Source: Verrucomicrobiia bacterium (lineage in GTDB: Bacteria; Verrucomicrobiota; Verrucomicrobiia; JADLBR01). Taken from it: a stretch of DNA of 64,000 nt. The first letter of the stretch is position 1. Every line of letters starts with the position of its first letter. Positions 32,749 to 41,542 of the stretch are shown one piece after another. The notes under the pieces are model-generated. The model was not told where the DNA came from. It worked only from the letters and a program-made list of their open reading frames with translations, and did no database searches. Location: NCBI GenBank assembly GCA_020847615.1, contig JADLBR010000280.1:1-64000 (forward strand). Direction: 5' to 3'. The position numbers were made by a program, and so were the translations under genes.

Positions 32749-33792
32749 ATGAGGCTACCGATCGCGGCCGGGTGGGGTCTGGTGCTGGCGTGGCTTGGGG
32801 CAATGGCGTGTGACGGGTCCGGGGCAGGCGAGCGTCCGGCGGGTGCGCCGCCGATGTATTATGCCGACGCTACGCGGAAGGGCGTGCCATTTTCCAAGGA
32901 CCCCTCGGTGGTTCGGTTTGGCGGACGCTACCTGATGTATTTCTCGCTGCCGCCGTTTGCGAAGGATCGGGTGCCCGAGGGAGGGCCCCGGGGCTGGGGG
33001 ATCGGGATCGCGGAGAGCGGCGACCTGACGCGCTGGGAGAAGGTGGCGGAGATCAATGGGGTGCAGCCGTGCGAGACCAACGGCATCTGCGCGCCCGGGG
33101 CGAGGGTGATCGGCGGGCGGGTGCATCTCTTCTATCAGACCTATGGCAATGGGCCGCGGGATGCGATCTGCCACGCGGTTTCGGGTGACGGGATCCGTTT
33201 TGAGCGGGATCCCTCCAACCCGGTTTTCCGCCCGTCGGGCTCGTGGAACTCCGGTCGCGCGATCGATGCCGAGGTCTTCGAGTCGGGCGACAGGCTGATC
33301 ATGCTCTACGCGACGCGCGACCCGACCATGAGCACGCAGATGGTCGGGGCGGCCTCGGCGCCGATGGGTTCGGATTTTGGGCGGGCGGCGTGGCGGCAGG
33401 AGGGGGATGGGCCGGTGCTTTCGCCAGAGTTGGAGTGGGAGATGCCGGGGGGCAAGGCGTGCATCGAGGCGCCGTCGGTGTGCCGTCGCGCGGGTCGCCA
33501 CGTCATGTTCTATGCGGGTGGCTATAACAATGGGCCGCAGCAGGTGGGTGTCGCCGAGAGCGCCGACGGCCTACGCTGGCGGCGGCTGTCCGATCGCCCG
33601 TTGCTGCCCAACGGGGAGGCCGGCAGCTGGAATGCCTCGGAGTCGGGCCATCCGGGCATTTTCGAGGATAGCGATGGCCGGACGTGGCTTTTTTTCCAGG
33701 GCAATAATGACGGGGGCAAGACCTGGTACCTGTCCTGTGTCGAGGTCGTGTGGCGGGAGGGCAGGCCGGTCGTGCTTGGGGGACGGCCATAG
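32749..33792 (+). CDS. Five-bladed beta-propeller lipoprotein, GH43/GH32-like
   Basis: 347-residue protein with a lipoprotein signal (WGLVLAWLGAMAC) and a fold like the glycoside hydrolase clan containing GH43, GH32, GH68 and GH130-like propellers. Repeating blade motifs are seen: FSKDPSVVRFGGRYLMYFS with an early Asp, GWGIGIAESGDLTRWEKV, APGARVIGGRVHLFYQTYG, IDAEVFESGDRLIMLYATRD, CIEAPSVCRRAGRHVMFYAGG and HPGIFEDSDGRTWLFFQG. Asp and Glu residues in the first and fourth blades are plausible catalytic acids. AGAGGGGA directly precedes the ATG at 32749. It is divergent from the PEP-CTERM gene and convergent with the fucosidase; a role in trimming oligosaccharides at the cell surface is inferred, and the exact family is uncertain. 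Confidence 0.8.
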   Translation: MRLPIAAGWGLVLAWLGAMACDGSGAGERPAGAPPMYYADATRKGVPFSKDPSVVRFGGRYLMYFSLPPFAKDRVPEGGPRGWGIGIAESGDLTRWEKVAEINGVQPCETNGICAPGARVIGGRVHLFYQTYGNGPRDAICHAVSGDGIRFERDPSNPVFRPSGSWNSGRAIDAEVFESGDRLIMLYATRDPTMSTQMVGAASAPMGSDFGRAAWRQEGDGPVLSPELEWEMPGGKACIEAPSVCRRAGRHVMFYAGGYNNGPQQVGVAESADGLRWRRLSDRPLLPNGEAGSWNASESGHPGIFEDSDGRTWLFFQGNNDGGKTWYLSCVEVVWREGRPVVLGGRP

Positions 33793-34068
33793 CCGGGGTC
33801 GCGAGACCGTGGGCCCGCTGCCGCCAAAAATGTATCTGATCGCTTCGGGCGATTGGCGGCCAAACGCTTACGCGTTCGGCTACGGGGAGCGATGCGGCAA
33901 TTTTCGAGTCAGCCCTGCCAGTAGCACTTGTGGTGGGCCGGGGCTGCCTGAAGGCAGCACTACGAACATGCGCGTAATCCTCTCGATCCCGTGCCGCCGG
34001 ACGCCTCGGGCGATCGGCGCCCAAACGCTCACGCGTTCGGCTACGGGAAGCGATGGGCAATTTTCGAG
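33793..34068. repeat. Convergent gap packed with three dispersed repeats
   Basis: Two forward copies of the GGCCAAACG family (33841-33912 and 34002-34072) flank one copy of the CTGAAGGC family (33947-33970, GCCTGAAGGCAGCACTACGA). The two large copies agree closely, including the TTTTCGAGTCAG end; the second copy's TCA supplies the stop codon of the leftward fucosidase gene. Confidence 0.75.
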
Positions 34069-35856
34069 TCAGGGCGCGGCGGGCGCCAGCGTGATGGACC
34101 GCACGTTGATCGGCTTCCAGTCTTTGGCGACGGCGCGCAGCGCGAGAGTGTGGATGCCCGGGGAGTCGAGCTTCGCGACCCCGAGATCGATCGTCTTGAA
34201 GGAGCTGTAGTCGCCGGTGGGCTCGATGACGGCCTTCTGTTTCTGGTCGTCGAAGCCCCATTGAACCGTGGCTTTGTTTGGGGCGGCGACGGAGGCCGTG
34301 ATCTTGAACGAGCCCGGTTTGGTGATTTTGAAAGTCCACTGGATCCACGCGCGCGCATCCGTCCAGCCGCCGACGTTAGGCGGGCCTCCCTTGGTCTCGA
34401 TCAAGAGGTGGGAGCCATAGCCCGGGTTGTTGAGTTCTGCGAAGGTCGCCGGGAGTTCCAGATTGCCGTCGGGGGCCTGCTGGAGGGCGACCGATTCGAC
34501 ATCGAGCGCGCCATCGATCTCGAGCCGGATAACCGAGGCAATGGGATCGGGCGCGGCGGACGGGACGGTGACGACGATGCCGTCGGCTGACTTCTCTGTC
34601 TGGAGGGACGTCCCGCCGGCGAGCAATGAGGCAGATCGCGGGGCGCTCTTGAGGCCATGTATCAGGAGCTTGCCATCCTTGGGCCAGTCAAAGACATGGA
34701 GGAACAGCGTGGTGCCATCGGGGCGCGCCTTTTTCGTGCACCGTCCCCAGAGCAGCTTGTGGAAGGGGCTGGCGGTGGTGCCATAGATGGCGTCGCCGTT
34801 GACCTTCATCCATCGGCCGACGGCCTCGAGCCGCTCGATGCTGGGCCCGGGGATCTCGCCCTCGGGCGTGGGGCCGACGTTGAGGAGGAAATTTCCTCCC
34901 TTGCTGACAATGTCGCAGAGCTTGTGGATGAGGTCCTCCGTGGACTTCCATTTATCGTCGTAGCTCTTGAAGCCCCAGGTGTCGTTCATGGTCATGCAGA
35001 CCTCCCAGTCGCGGTCTTTGAAGCCGGTGGCGGGGATGTGCTGCTCGGGGGTCTCGGTGTCGCCCTTGAAGCCGCCGCCGAGGCGGTTGTTGTGGATGAG
35101 CCCGGGGCGAAGCTTGACCAGCGGGATGAGCCGGCGCGCCCGCTCCTCGTTCATCCACGTGGGGGTGTCCCACCAGAGAATGTCGGGCTGGTAGCGGGAC
35201 AGGATCTCCTTCACCTGCGGCACGGCGATTTTGTCGAGGTACGCGTCGAAGCTGCCCTTGTGGGCGTCGTCCCAGCCCTCGCCCTCCTTGAGCCGGGCCT
35301 TGGCGCCGCCAGGGTGGGTCCAGTCCTGTGCCTGCGAGTAATACAGCCCGAAGCGCAGGCCCTCTGCGCGCGCCGCTTTGGCGAGCGGGCCGATGAGGTC
35401 CTTGCCATAGGGGGTGGCGTCGGCGATGTCCCAGTCGGTGGCTTCCGAGGGGAACAGGGCGAAGCCGTCGTGGTGCTTGGAGGTGATGACCATGTACCTC
35501 ATGCCGGCGTCCCTCGCCAGTTTTGCCCACGCCTCCGGACGATACTTCACGGGGTTGAACTGTCGCGCGAAGGCCCTGTAGTCGGCGAGGGGGATCTCGG
35601 CGTTGCGCATGATCCATTCGCCTATGCCGGATATCTGCTTGCCCTTGTAGGTGCCGGCGGGAACGGCGTAGACGCCCCAGTGGATGAACATGCCGAACTT
35701 GGCCTCGCGCCACCACCCCATTCGGGCGTCGCGCTGCTCCCTGGTCTCGTTGGCATAGGGGTCGGGATTCGCGGCCTCCTGCGATCGGGCGATTGGGGAA
35801 ATCGCGGCGCAGGCGATCAGGGCCGCGGTCAGGTGGGTGATGGGTCCTTGGCTCAT
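34069..35856 (-). CDS. Alpha-L-fucosidase, GH29
   Basis: Secreted GH29 alpha-L-fucosidase of 595 aa, releasing terminal fucose from glycans. Signal peptide to about residue 26 (ending ARS). The GH29 opening WWREAKFGMFIHWGVYAVP is followed by YMVITSKHHDGFALFPS, LRFGLYYSQAQDW, and DILWWDTPTWM, where the Asp is the probable nucleophile, and by the GNFLLNVGPTPEGEIP block. The last 120 residues form a beta-sandwich of the DUF5077/galactose-binding type. AGGAGG at 6 bp before ATG 35856 decides the start over an upstream in-frame ATG. It is convergent with the propeller lipoprotein; the fucose-isomerase-like protein is 20 kb away. Family is secure. Confidence 0.95.
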   Translation of the reverse strand: MSQGPITHLTAALIACAAISPIARSQEAANPDPYANETREQRDARMGWWREAKFGMFIHWGVYAVPAGTYKGKQISGIGEWIMRNAEIPLADYRAFARQFNPVKYRPEAWAKLARDAGMRYMVITSKHHDGFALFPSEATDWDIADATPYGKDLIGPLAKAARAEGLRFGLYYSQAQDWTHPGGAKARLKEGEGWDDAHKGSFDAYLDKIAVPQVKEILSRYQPDILWWDTPTWMNEERARRLIPLVKLRPGLIHNNRLGGGFKGDTETPEQHIPATGFKDRDWEVCMTMNDTWGFKSYDDKWKSTEDLIHKLCDIVSKGGNFLLNVGPTPEGEIPGPSIERLEAVGRWMKVNGDAIYGTTASPFHKLLWGRCTKKARPDGTTLFLHVFDWPKDGKLLIHGLKSAPRSASLLAGGTSLQTEKSADGIVVTVPSAAPDPIASVIRLEIDGALDVESVALQQAPDGNLELPATFAELNNPGYGSHLLIETKGGPPNVGGWTDARAWIQWTFKITKPGSFKITASVAAPNKATVQWGFDDQKQKAVIEPTGDYSSFKTIDLGVAKLDSPGIHTLALRAVAKDWKPINVRSITLAPAAP

Positions 35857-36336
35857 GGTGTGCCTCCTGGTTTCGGGCATATCCGAATCTGGAAAGTCTA
35901 GGGTTGGCGTCGGCCCAACGAGAATTGCCGAAATTGACTTGTGGGTATCTGTTTTTGACTTGGCGCAGCAGGGGCATCGCCTGGGGAGAAAGATGCGATG
36001 GCTGATCGCCTTGGGCGACTGGGCGGGCCAAACGCTGACGCGTTCGGCTACGAGGACTTTCTGTGCGGGCGATCGCGTTCGGCGAGGGGCGGGCCAAACG
36101 CTGGTGCGTTCGGCCGCGGGAATTTTGAGCTAGGAGTTTGTCGGACTTCGTCCGGCAAACTCCTCTGGCAAAACCGCCTTCCATTTGAGAACAAAGGAAT
36201 TACGGAAGAGCATCCCGTTTCCAGATTCTTGCTCAGGAGCGCTGCCACACCCACAGCCCCTCCAGTGTAACTACCTGGATATCATGCGGTTTTGCTTTCT
36301 AGCAGCCTGTCGGACTTGGCAAAGTCCGACCGGCTG
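35857..36336. repeat. 480-bp repeat-rich gap between fucosidase and lysS
   Basis: No gene is seen. Two tandem-like forward copies of the dispersed repeat lie at about 36013-36055 (GGGCCAAACGCTGACGCGTT) and 36070-36125 (GGGCCAAACGCTGGTGCGTT). A strong hairpin at 36133-36163 (14-bp stem, GGAGTTTGTCGGAC, loop TTC) and a second palindrome at 36299-36340 follow. The stretch between them resembles no known feature. Confidence 0.7.
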
Positions 36337-36340
36337 CTAG
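36299..36340. terminator. Long palindrome overlapping the lysS stop codon
   Basis: CTAGCAGCCTGTCGGACTT (36299-36317), loop GGCA, then the complement at 36322-36340, a 19-bp stem with one mismatch. The lysS TAG stop (36337-36339) lies in the stem. It could terminate transcription from the lysS side, but no T-run follows; its arm matches the end motif of the mobile-like repeats at 1166 and 3070, so it may be a related REP-type insertion. Confidence 0.5.
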
Positions 36341-37752
36341 GCCCCGGGCTTGAGCAGGGGGAAGAAGATGACGTCGCGGATGCTCTCGGCGCCGGTGAGG
36401 GTCATGACGAGGCGGTCGATGCCGAGGCCGATGCCGCCGGCCGGGGGCATGCCGTGCTCGAGGGCGGTGAGAAAATCGTCGTCGATCCGCTGCGGTTCGC
36501 CGCCGGACTGATGCAGCAGGCGCTCCCTCTGGGCGATGGGGTCGTTGAGCTCGCTGTAGCCGGGGGCGAGTTCCTGGCCATTGGCGACGAGTTCGAAGAC
36601 GTCGACCAGTGAGGGGTCGTCGGGGTTCTGCTTGGCCAACGGGACGAGCTGGTGGGGCAGGTGGGTGTAGAAGACGGGGCTGATCGTCTTGGCCTCGACG
36701 AGTTTCTCGAAGATCTGGTTGGTGACCTCGAAATCCACGAGCTCAGGCATGATCTCGACGCCGAGTTCGGCGGCGCGGTCCTTGCGGCCCGCGGGCGTGA
36801 GGTCGAACCAGTCGTCTCCGGCGGCCTTGCGGATGGCGTCATGGTACCGGACGCGCGGCCATGGGCGGGACCAGTCGATGGGGCCGGAGTAGGCGAGGGA
36901 GGCGGCGAGCCCCGCGATGAGTTCCTCCATGAGGTCCGCCATGAGCTCGAAGTCGGCGTAGGCCCAATAGGCCTCGAGCATGGTGAACTCGGGGTTGTGC
37001 TTGCGCGAGAGGCCCTCGTTGCGGAAGTTGCGATTGATCTCGAAGACCCGCTCGAAGCCGCCGACGAGCAATCGTTTCAGGTACAGTTCGGGCGCGATGC
37101 GGAGGTAGAGGTCGATATCGAGGGCGTTGTGATGGGTGACGAAGGGCGTGGCCGCGGCGCCTCCCGGGATGGGCTGCATCATGGGCGTCTCGACCTCGAG
37201 GAAGCCTCGGGACTCGAAGAACGCGCGGATCTCGCGGACGGCGCGGATCCGGGCGAGGAAGACGCTGCGGACATCCTCGTTGGTGGCGAGGTCGAGATAG
37301 CGCTGGCGGTAGCGCAGCTCGTGGTCGGTGAGACCGTGCCACTTGTCAGGCAGGGGGCGGATCGCCTTGGCGAGGATGGTGAAAGATTCCGCGCGGATAG
37401 ACCTCTCGCCGGTCTTGGTGGTGAATAGCGTGCCATCGACCCCGATGAAGTCGCCGAGGTCGACGAGTGACTTGAAGCGCGCGTGGGCCTCGTCGCCGAG
37501 CGCGTCCTTCTGCAGGAAGACCTGGATCGTGCCGGAGCCATCCCGGATGTGGGCGAAGGCGCTCTTGCCCATGTCGCGGCGCGTCATCATGCGGCCGGCG
37601 GCCCGGACGCGCCGCCCCTCCTCGAAGTGCTCTTTCAGCGAGGCCGCGGGCTCGGTGCCGTCGAATCGGCCGCCGAAGGGGTTGACACCCTGGGCGCGAA
37701 TCGCTTCCAGTTTTGCGATGCGCTGCTGGATCAGTTCCTGTTCGTCGGGCAT
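36337..37752 (-). CDS. lysS: Lysyl-tRNA synthetase, class II
   Basis: Class II lysyl-tRNA synthetase of 471 aa, charging tRNA-Lys in the cytoplasm. N-terminal OB-fold anticodon-binding domain (about residues 40-140: RVRAAGRMMTRRDMGKSAF, HIRDGSGTIQVF), then the catalytic core with motif 2 RNEGLSRKHNPEFTMLEAYW and motif 3 GIGLGIDRLVMTLTG at the C-terminus. The EINRNFRNEG region is typical. Start 37752 (MPDEQELIQQR) is preferred over an upstream in-frame ATG at 37794 because the upstream part contains a repeated CAACATTCAAC sequence rather than protein homology. Lone housekeeping gene in an otherwise accessory region; it lies 63 bp downstream of a sulfatase read in the same direction. Confidence 0.97.
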   Translation of the reverse strand: MPDEQELIQQRIAKLEAIRAQGVNPFGGRFDGTEPAASLKEHFEEGRRVRAAGRMMTRRDMGKSAFAHIRDGSGTIQVFLQKDALGDEAHARFKSLVDLGDFIGVDGTLFTTKTGERSIRAESFTILAKAIRPLPDKWHGLTDHELRYRQRYLDLATNEDVRSVFLARIRAVREIRAFFESRGFLEVETPMMQPIPGGAAATPFVTHHNALDIDLYLRIAPELYLKRLLVGGFERVFEINRNFRNEGLSRKHNPEFTMLEAYWAYADFELMADLMEELIAGLAASLAYSGPIDWSRPWPRVRYHDAIRKAAGDDWFDLTPAGRKDRAAELGVEIMPELVDFEVTNQIFEKLVEAKTISPVFYTHLPHQLVPLAKQNPDDPSLVDVFELVANGQELAPGYSELNDPIAQRERLLHQSGGEPQRIDDDFLTALEHGMPPAGGIGLGIDRLVMTLTGAESIRDVIFFPLLKPGA

Positions 37753-37781
37753 GGCGAGAGAGGTTTTGGGGTTTCGGGGAG

Positions 37782-37806
37782 CAACATTCAACAACCAACA
37801 TTCAAC
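37782..37806. repeat. Short tandem repeat upstream of lysS
   Basis: CAACATTCAAC occurs twice (37782-37792 and 37796-37806), separated by AAC, in the 63-bp gap between the sulfatase stop and lysS start. Confidence 0.7.
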
Positions 37807-37815
37807 GGCGGTGCC

Positions 37816-39858
37816 TCACGGCCATGTCCGGAGCGTCTTTCCCGACGCGTCCTCGAGGGTCAGGTTCTCGATGCGCGCCTCGCCGGGGCCGCCGCACGGG
37901 TCGAGGCGGAGGGCGTGGAGGGCCTTGGTCTCGGGGATGTGGAGGGTGATTTCGTGCCATTGGCCGTCATGGGTCACGGCGAATTCGAGGTGGCCGCCGG
38001 CGGGGAGCTTTGTTTTTGGGTCGGTGGTCCAGTAGATCTCGCCGTCACCTGTGGCGTGGCTCTGCAGGCGGAAAGTCAGGGCATAGGGTCCCGCGCCAGG
38101 CATGTCGGGGAGTCCGTCGAAGGCGAGTCCCGGGTCGGTGCCTTCGCAGTGAAGAATCATCTGGGACTTTTCCGTGTCTAGGCGGGTGCCGGCGCGCGCG
38201 CGGATTGTCCCGATCTGGGATCTCTTCCGTCCGCCTTCGCGCTGGGTCTTGCGTTCGCCGTCGGCCGGCGGGGAGGCGTAATCGGTCCACTCGGGGTGCC
38301 GGTGACCGGAGGCGGTTTGGGCGACGGGCGCGCACTCTTTCGACGGCGCCATGAGGACGCTCTTCGCCATCTCGTGCCATTGTCCGATCATGCGCTGGGC
38401 GATGTCTGGGTGCCGGGCGGAGACATCGCTTGATTCGGTGCGGTCTTGCGTGATGTTGTACAATTCCCAGGGCTGGCCTTTGAAGCTGACCAATTTCCAA
38501 TCGCCGTCGCGGAGGCCGCGGTCTGCGGCGAAGAGGAAGTGGATGGGCGGGCGGCGGGAGATGGGCTCTCCGGCGAAGACCGGGGCGAGCGAAACACCGG
38601 CGAGGGGGGTGAGCTCGCGCCCGGGCCAGGTGTCGGGGGCCTTGGTGCCGGCGATCTCCAGCAGCGTGGGGAGGATGTCGACGAGGTGTGCGGGGCTTTG
38701 GATGCGGCCGCGGGCCGTGATGCCCCTGGGCCAGTGCGCGATGGCGGGCGTGGCGATGCCGCCCTCGAACTGGTTTTGTTTATAGTAGCGGAAGGGCGTG
38801 TTGCGCGCCCATGCCCAACCGGTGCTGTCGCTCCAGGTGACATCCGGCCTGAAGGGTTCGGAGTCGCGCGCGTTGCTGCGGCGGTCGTAAGGGCACGCGC
38901 CATTGTCGGAGAAGAACAGGATGAGGGTGTTGTCCAGTTCGCCGGTGCGTTCCAGGTCGACGATCAGCCGTCCGATCTCCTGATCGAGGCGATCGATGAG
39001 GCCGGCGTAGGCCGCCATGCGGCGTCCCTCCCAGTCGTGCCATTCCTCGCCGAGGGAGTCCCATGCCGGGATGTGGTCGGGGCGAGGCGACGGCCCGACA
39101 TCGCCGGCGAATAGCTCGAGCGCCCGTTGCTTTGCGACTCGCGCGGCGCGGATGGCGTCCCACCCGGCGGCGTATCGGCCAAGGTACTTCCGGTAATCCG
39201 CCTCGAGGGGCTGGAGCGGGGCGTGGGGGGCGTTGAAGGCGACGTACAAGAACCATGGCTTCTTCGTCTCCCGCGCCTCTTCCAGGAACCGCAGCGCGTA
39301 ATCGACGTTGGCGACGGTGGTGTAGAAGCCTGACGCGGGCACGGCGAAGGGTGCGCCGTTGAGCCGGAATGTCTTATCCCCCGTGAAATAGTTACAGGCG
39401 CCGGAAAGGTGGCCGAAGTAGCGGTCGAAACCGAAGTCGGTGGGTTGTTTGGAGAGGTGCCACTTGCCGGCCATCGCGGTGAAATAGCCGTCGGCCCGGA
39501 GGATCTCGGGAATGGTTGCCGCGCGACGGAGGCTTTCGTCACCGGCCTGTCGGCACCACCGACCGGAGAGAAGGCTCACGCGGGAGGAGTGGCATTTGGC
39601 CGTATTGTAGAATTGCGTGAATCGGAGGCCATTGGACGCGAGCCGATCCAGGTTGGGGGTCTCGATCTCTGAGCCATAGCAACCGAGGTCCGAGAAACCG
39701 AGGTCATCGGCCAAGATGACAAGGATGTTGGGGCGCGGGGAGCGCGGAATGGAGGGCGGGCCTGCGGCGCGCGAGGCACAGCATGAGGCGAATGCGATGG
39801 CGAGGGTCAGGAGGGTTGCGCTAGCGATTCGCCGGGAATCTCTAAAATATCCTATCAT
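37816..39858 (-). CDS. Secreted sulfatase
   Basis: 680-residue arylsulfatase-family enzyme, expected to desulfate glycans in the periplasm or at the surface. Signal peptide to about residue 31 (ASCCASRAA). Core motifs: NILVILADDLGFSDLGCYG, with the metal-binding Asp pair, TPNLDRLASNGLRF, and the signature KCHSSRVSLLSGRW (about residue 88), where Cys would become formylglycine; the Ser at the position usually held by Pro is a known variant. MAGKWHLS, FNAPHAPL and FFSDNGACPYD complete the site. The last 160 residues form an extra beta-rich domain (MILHCEGTDPGLAFDGLPD), possibly carbohydrate-binding, longer than typical. It may be co-transcribed with lysS downstream. Confidence 0.93.
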   Translation of the reverse strand: MIGYFRDSRRIASATLLTLAIAFASCCASRAAGPPSIPRSPRPNILVILADDLGFSDLGCYGSEIETPNLDRLASNGLRFTQFYNTAKCHSSRVSLLSGRWCRQAGDESLRRAATIPEILRADGYFTAMAGKWHLSKQPTDFGFDRYFGHLSGACNYFTGDKTFRLNGAPFAVPASGFYTTVANVDYALRFLEEARETKKPWFLYVAFNAPHAPLQPLEADYRKYLGRYAAGWDAIRAARVAKQRALELFAGDVGPSPRPDHIPAWDSLGEEWHDWEGRRMAAYAGLIDRLDQEIGRLIVDLERTGELDNTLILFFSDNGACPYDRRSNARDSEPFRPDVTWSDSTGWAWARNTPFRYYKQNQFEGGIATPAIAHWPRGITARGRIQSPAHLVDILPTLLEIAGTKAPDTWPGRELTPLAGVSLAPVFAGEPISRRPPIHFLFAADRGLRDGDWKLVSFKGQPWELYNITQDRTESSDVSARHPDIAQRMIGQWHEMAKSVLMAPSKECAPVAQTASGHRHPEWTDYASPPADGERKTQREGGRKRSQIGTIRARAGTRLDTEKSQMILHCEGTDPGLAFDGLPDMPGAGPYALTFRLQSHATGDGEIYWTTDPKTKLPAGGHLEFAVTHDGQWHEITLHIPETKALHALRLDPCGGPGEARIENLTLEDASGKTLRTWP

Positions 39859-40049
39859 GAAGAGTCACGATAGCGGACATCTGGATTCAGGGGAATACGG
39901 ATTCGCGGCACGGGTGATGCTTCCCTCCTCGGCGGCGGCCACGAAGTAGCGCGACTCTCACAATTCCACGAAATGACGATAACCAAAAGGCAGGCTGAGG
40001 CAAAGAAATCGGCATTGGCGAAGCTGCGGGACGGGGCGATGGTTTTGGC

Positions 40050-40769
40050 ATGATTTCGGTGTCCAGGCAGCGAGTGAGGGTGCGCCGTTCTGGCGAGAGG
40101 GGCCATGCGGACCATGGCTGGCTCCAGTCCAGGCACACGTTTTCCTTTGCGGACTACTATGACCCGGGAAACGTGGGCTTCCGGAGCCTCCGCGTTATCA
40201 ATGACGATCGCGTCGCCCCCGGAAAGGGTTTTGCCACCCACTCGCATCGGGACATGGAGATATTCAGCTACGTGCTGGAGGGGGAACTTGAGCACAGGGA
40301 CAGCATGGGCAATGGGCGCCTGCTCCATCCGGGAGAGGTTCAGCTCATGAGCGCGGGGCGTGGGGTGAGCCACAGCGAATTCAATCCGAGCCGCACCGCG
40401 CCTCTCCATTTCCTGCAAATTTGGATCCAGCCAGCCGAGCGCGGCCTGGATCCGGGCTACACGGAATGGCGTCCGGTTCCCGGCTCCGAGGCGGAACCCA
40501 GCCTGTTGGTCATTTCTCCGGATGGGCGCGATGGCTCGGCGAGGATACATCAGGATGCGCTCGTATACCGGATCCGCCTTCGGACCGGAGAGAGCGTGGC
40601 GCATGATATCCGCCCTGGCCGAGGTGTCTGGCTTCACGTCGCGGAAGGCGAACTGGACTGGGACGGGGTGGGGCTCGCGGGAGGCGACGGTGCGAGCACG
40701 GAAGTGGCGGGAACCATGACCCTGGCCGCATCGGGGTTCGCGGAGGCATTGCTCTTTGATCTGAGATGA
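40050..40769 (+). CDS. Pirin-family bicupin
   Basis: Pirin-like bicupin protein of 239 aa, similar to the quercetinase-type YhhW group. [20 protein letters not shown] is the hallmark start, the metal site is [19 protein letters not shown] with His, His and Glu plus a later His in [10 protein letters not shown], and the second cupin domain ([24 protein letters not shown]) lacks metal ligands as usual. It is expected to be cytoplasmic and possibly an oxidative-stress protein. It is followed 31 bp later by wrbA in the same direction. The two are commonly linked in stress-responsive units. It is divergent from the sulfatase across 191 bp with no obvious promoter. Confidence 0.9.
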   Translation: MISVSRQRVRVRRSGERGHADHGWLQSRHTFSFADYYDPGNVGFRSLRVINDDRVAPGKGFATHSHRDMEIFSYVLEGELEHRDSMGNGRLLHPGEVQLMSAGRGVSHSEFNPSRTAPLHFLQIWIQPAERGLDPGYTEWRPVPGSEAEPSLLVISPDGRDGSARIHQDALVYRIRLRTGESVAHDIRPGRGVWLHVAEGELDWDGVGLAGGDGASTEVAGTMTLAASGFAEALLFDLR

Positions 40770-40800
40770 ACAGACGAGACGAGAAGAAAGGGAAGCAATC

Positions 40801-41400
40801 ATGAGCAAGGTGCTGGTGCTATACTATTCGACATACGGTCACGTGGAGACGTTGGCCTCGGCGATCGCCGAGGGCGCGCGGTCGGTCGAGGGCACGGAGG
40901 TGGCGTTGAAGCGGGTGCCGGAGACCATGCCGCCCGAGGTGGCGGCGAGGGCGGGGGCCAAGTTGGACCAGGCGGCGGCGGTGGCCGACCCAAAAGAACT
41001 GGGCGATTATGATGCGATCCTATTCGGGACACCGACGCGATTTGGCAACATGGCGGCACAGATGAGGAACTTCCTGGATCAGACCGGGGGGCTGTGGCTG
41101 AAGGGGGCGCTGGTGGGCAAGGTGGGCAGCGTTTTCACCAGCACGGGCACCGGGGGCGGCAACGAGAGCACCATCATCAGCTTCGTGACGACGCTGATGC
41201 ACCACGGGATGATCTACGTGGGGTTGCCCTATGCCTGTCCCGAGCTTGCCGACATCAGCGAGGTGAAGGGCGGTTCGCCATGGGGCGCGGCGACGATCGC
41301 GGGGGCGGATGGCTCGCGTCAACCATCGGCCAAGGAATTGGCGCAGGCCCGATTCCAGGGCCAACATGTGGCGAGGATCGTGAAGAAGTTAAGTGCCTGA
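40801..41400 (+). CDS. wrbA: NAD(P)H:quinone oxidoreductase WrbA
   Basis: Flavodoxin-like NAD(P)H:quinone oxidoreductase (WrbA type IV) of 199 aa, reducing quinones by two electrons to limit oxidative stress. FMN phosphate-binding loop [13 protein letters not shown] near the N-terminus, followed by the family blocks [35 protein letters not shown] and [17 protein letters not shown]. It follows the pirin gene by 31 bp and precedes the aldolase/microcompartment set by 142 bp; it could belong to the same unit. Family assignment is secure. Confidence 0.95.
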   Translation: MSKVLVLYYSTYGHVETLASAIAEGARSVEGTEVALKRVPETMPPEVAARAGAKLDQAAAVADPKELGDYDAILFGTPTRFGNMAAQMRNFLDQTGGLWLKGALVGKVGSVFTSTGTGGGNESTIISFVTTLMHHGMIYVGLPYACPELADISEVKGGSPWGAATIAGADGSRQPSAKELAQARFQGQHVARIVKKLSA

Positions 41401-41542
41401 CATTGGCGCGGGTGGGCGCGGGGCGCGGGGCGCGGGGCGCGGGGAGGCTGCCCGACTAAGCCGCAGGGCCTACCGGCCGCGCCCGGGGATTCGGTTTGGG
41501 CTGTTTCCTTGGGGTGAGGGCGTGTATGCTCCCCGCGGAAGT

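Noticed and set aside
36133-36163. Rho-independent terminator
   Set aside because: The stem is strong but no T-run follows on either strand, so it is described as a palindrome only.
35857-36336. Possible CRISPR or tandem repeat array before lysS
   Set aside because: Repeats are few, differ in spacing and sequence, and are the same dispersed family found elsewhere; no spacers of constant size.
37816-39858. The sulfatase signature Ser in place of Pro (CHSSR) as an inactivating change
   Set aside because: Ser at this position is an accepted natural variant and the Cys and Arg are intact.
39859-40049. Promoters for the divergent sulfatase and pirin genes
   Set aside because: No hexamer pair with acceptable spacing was convincing on either strand.
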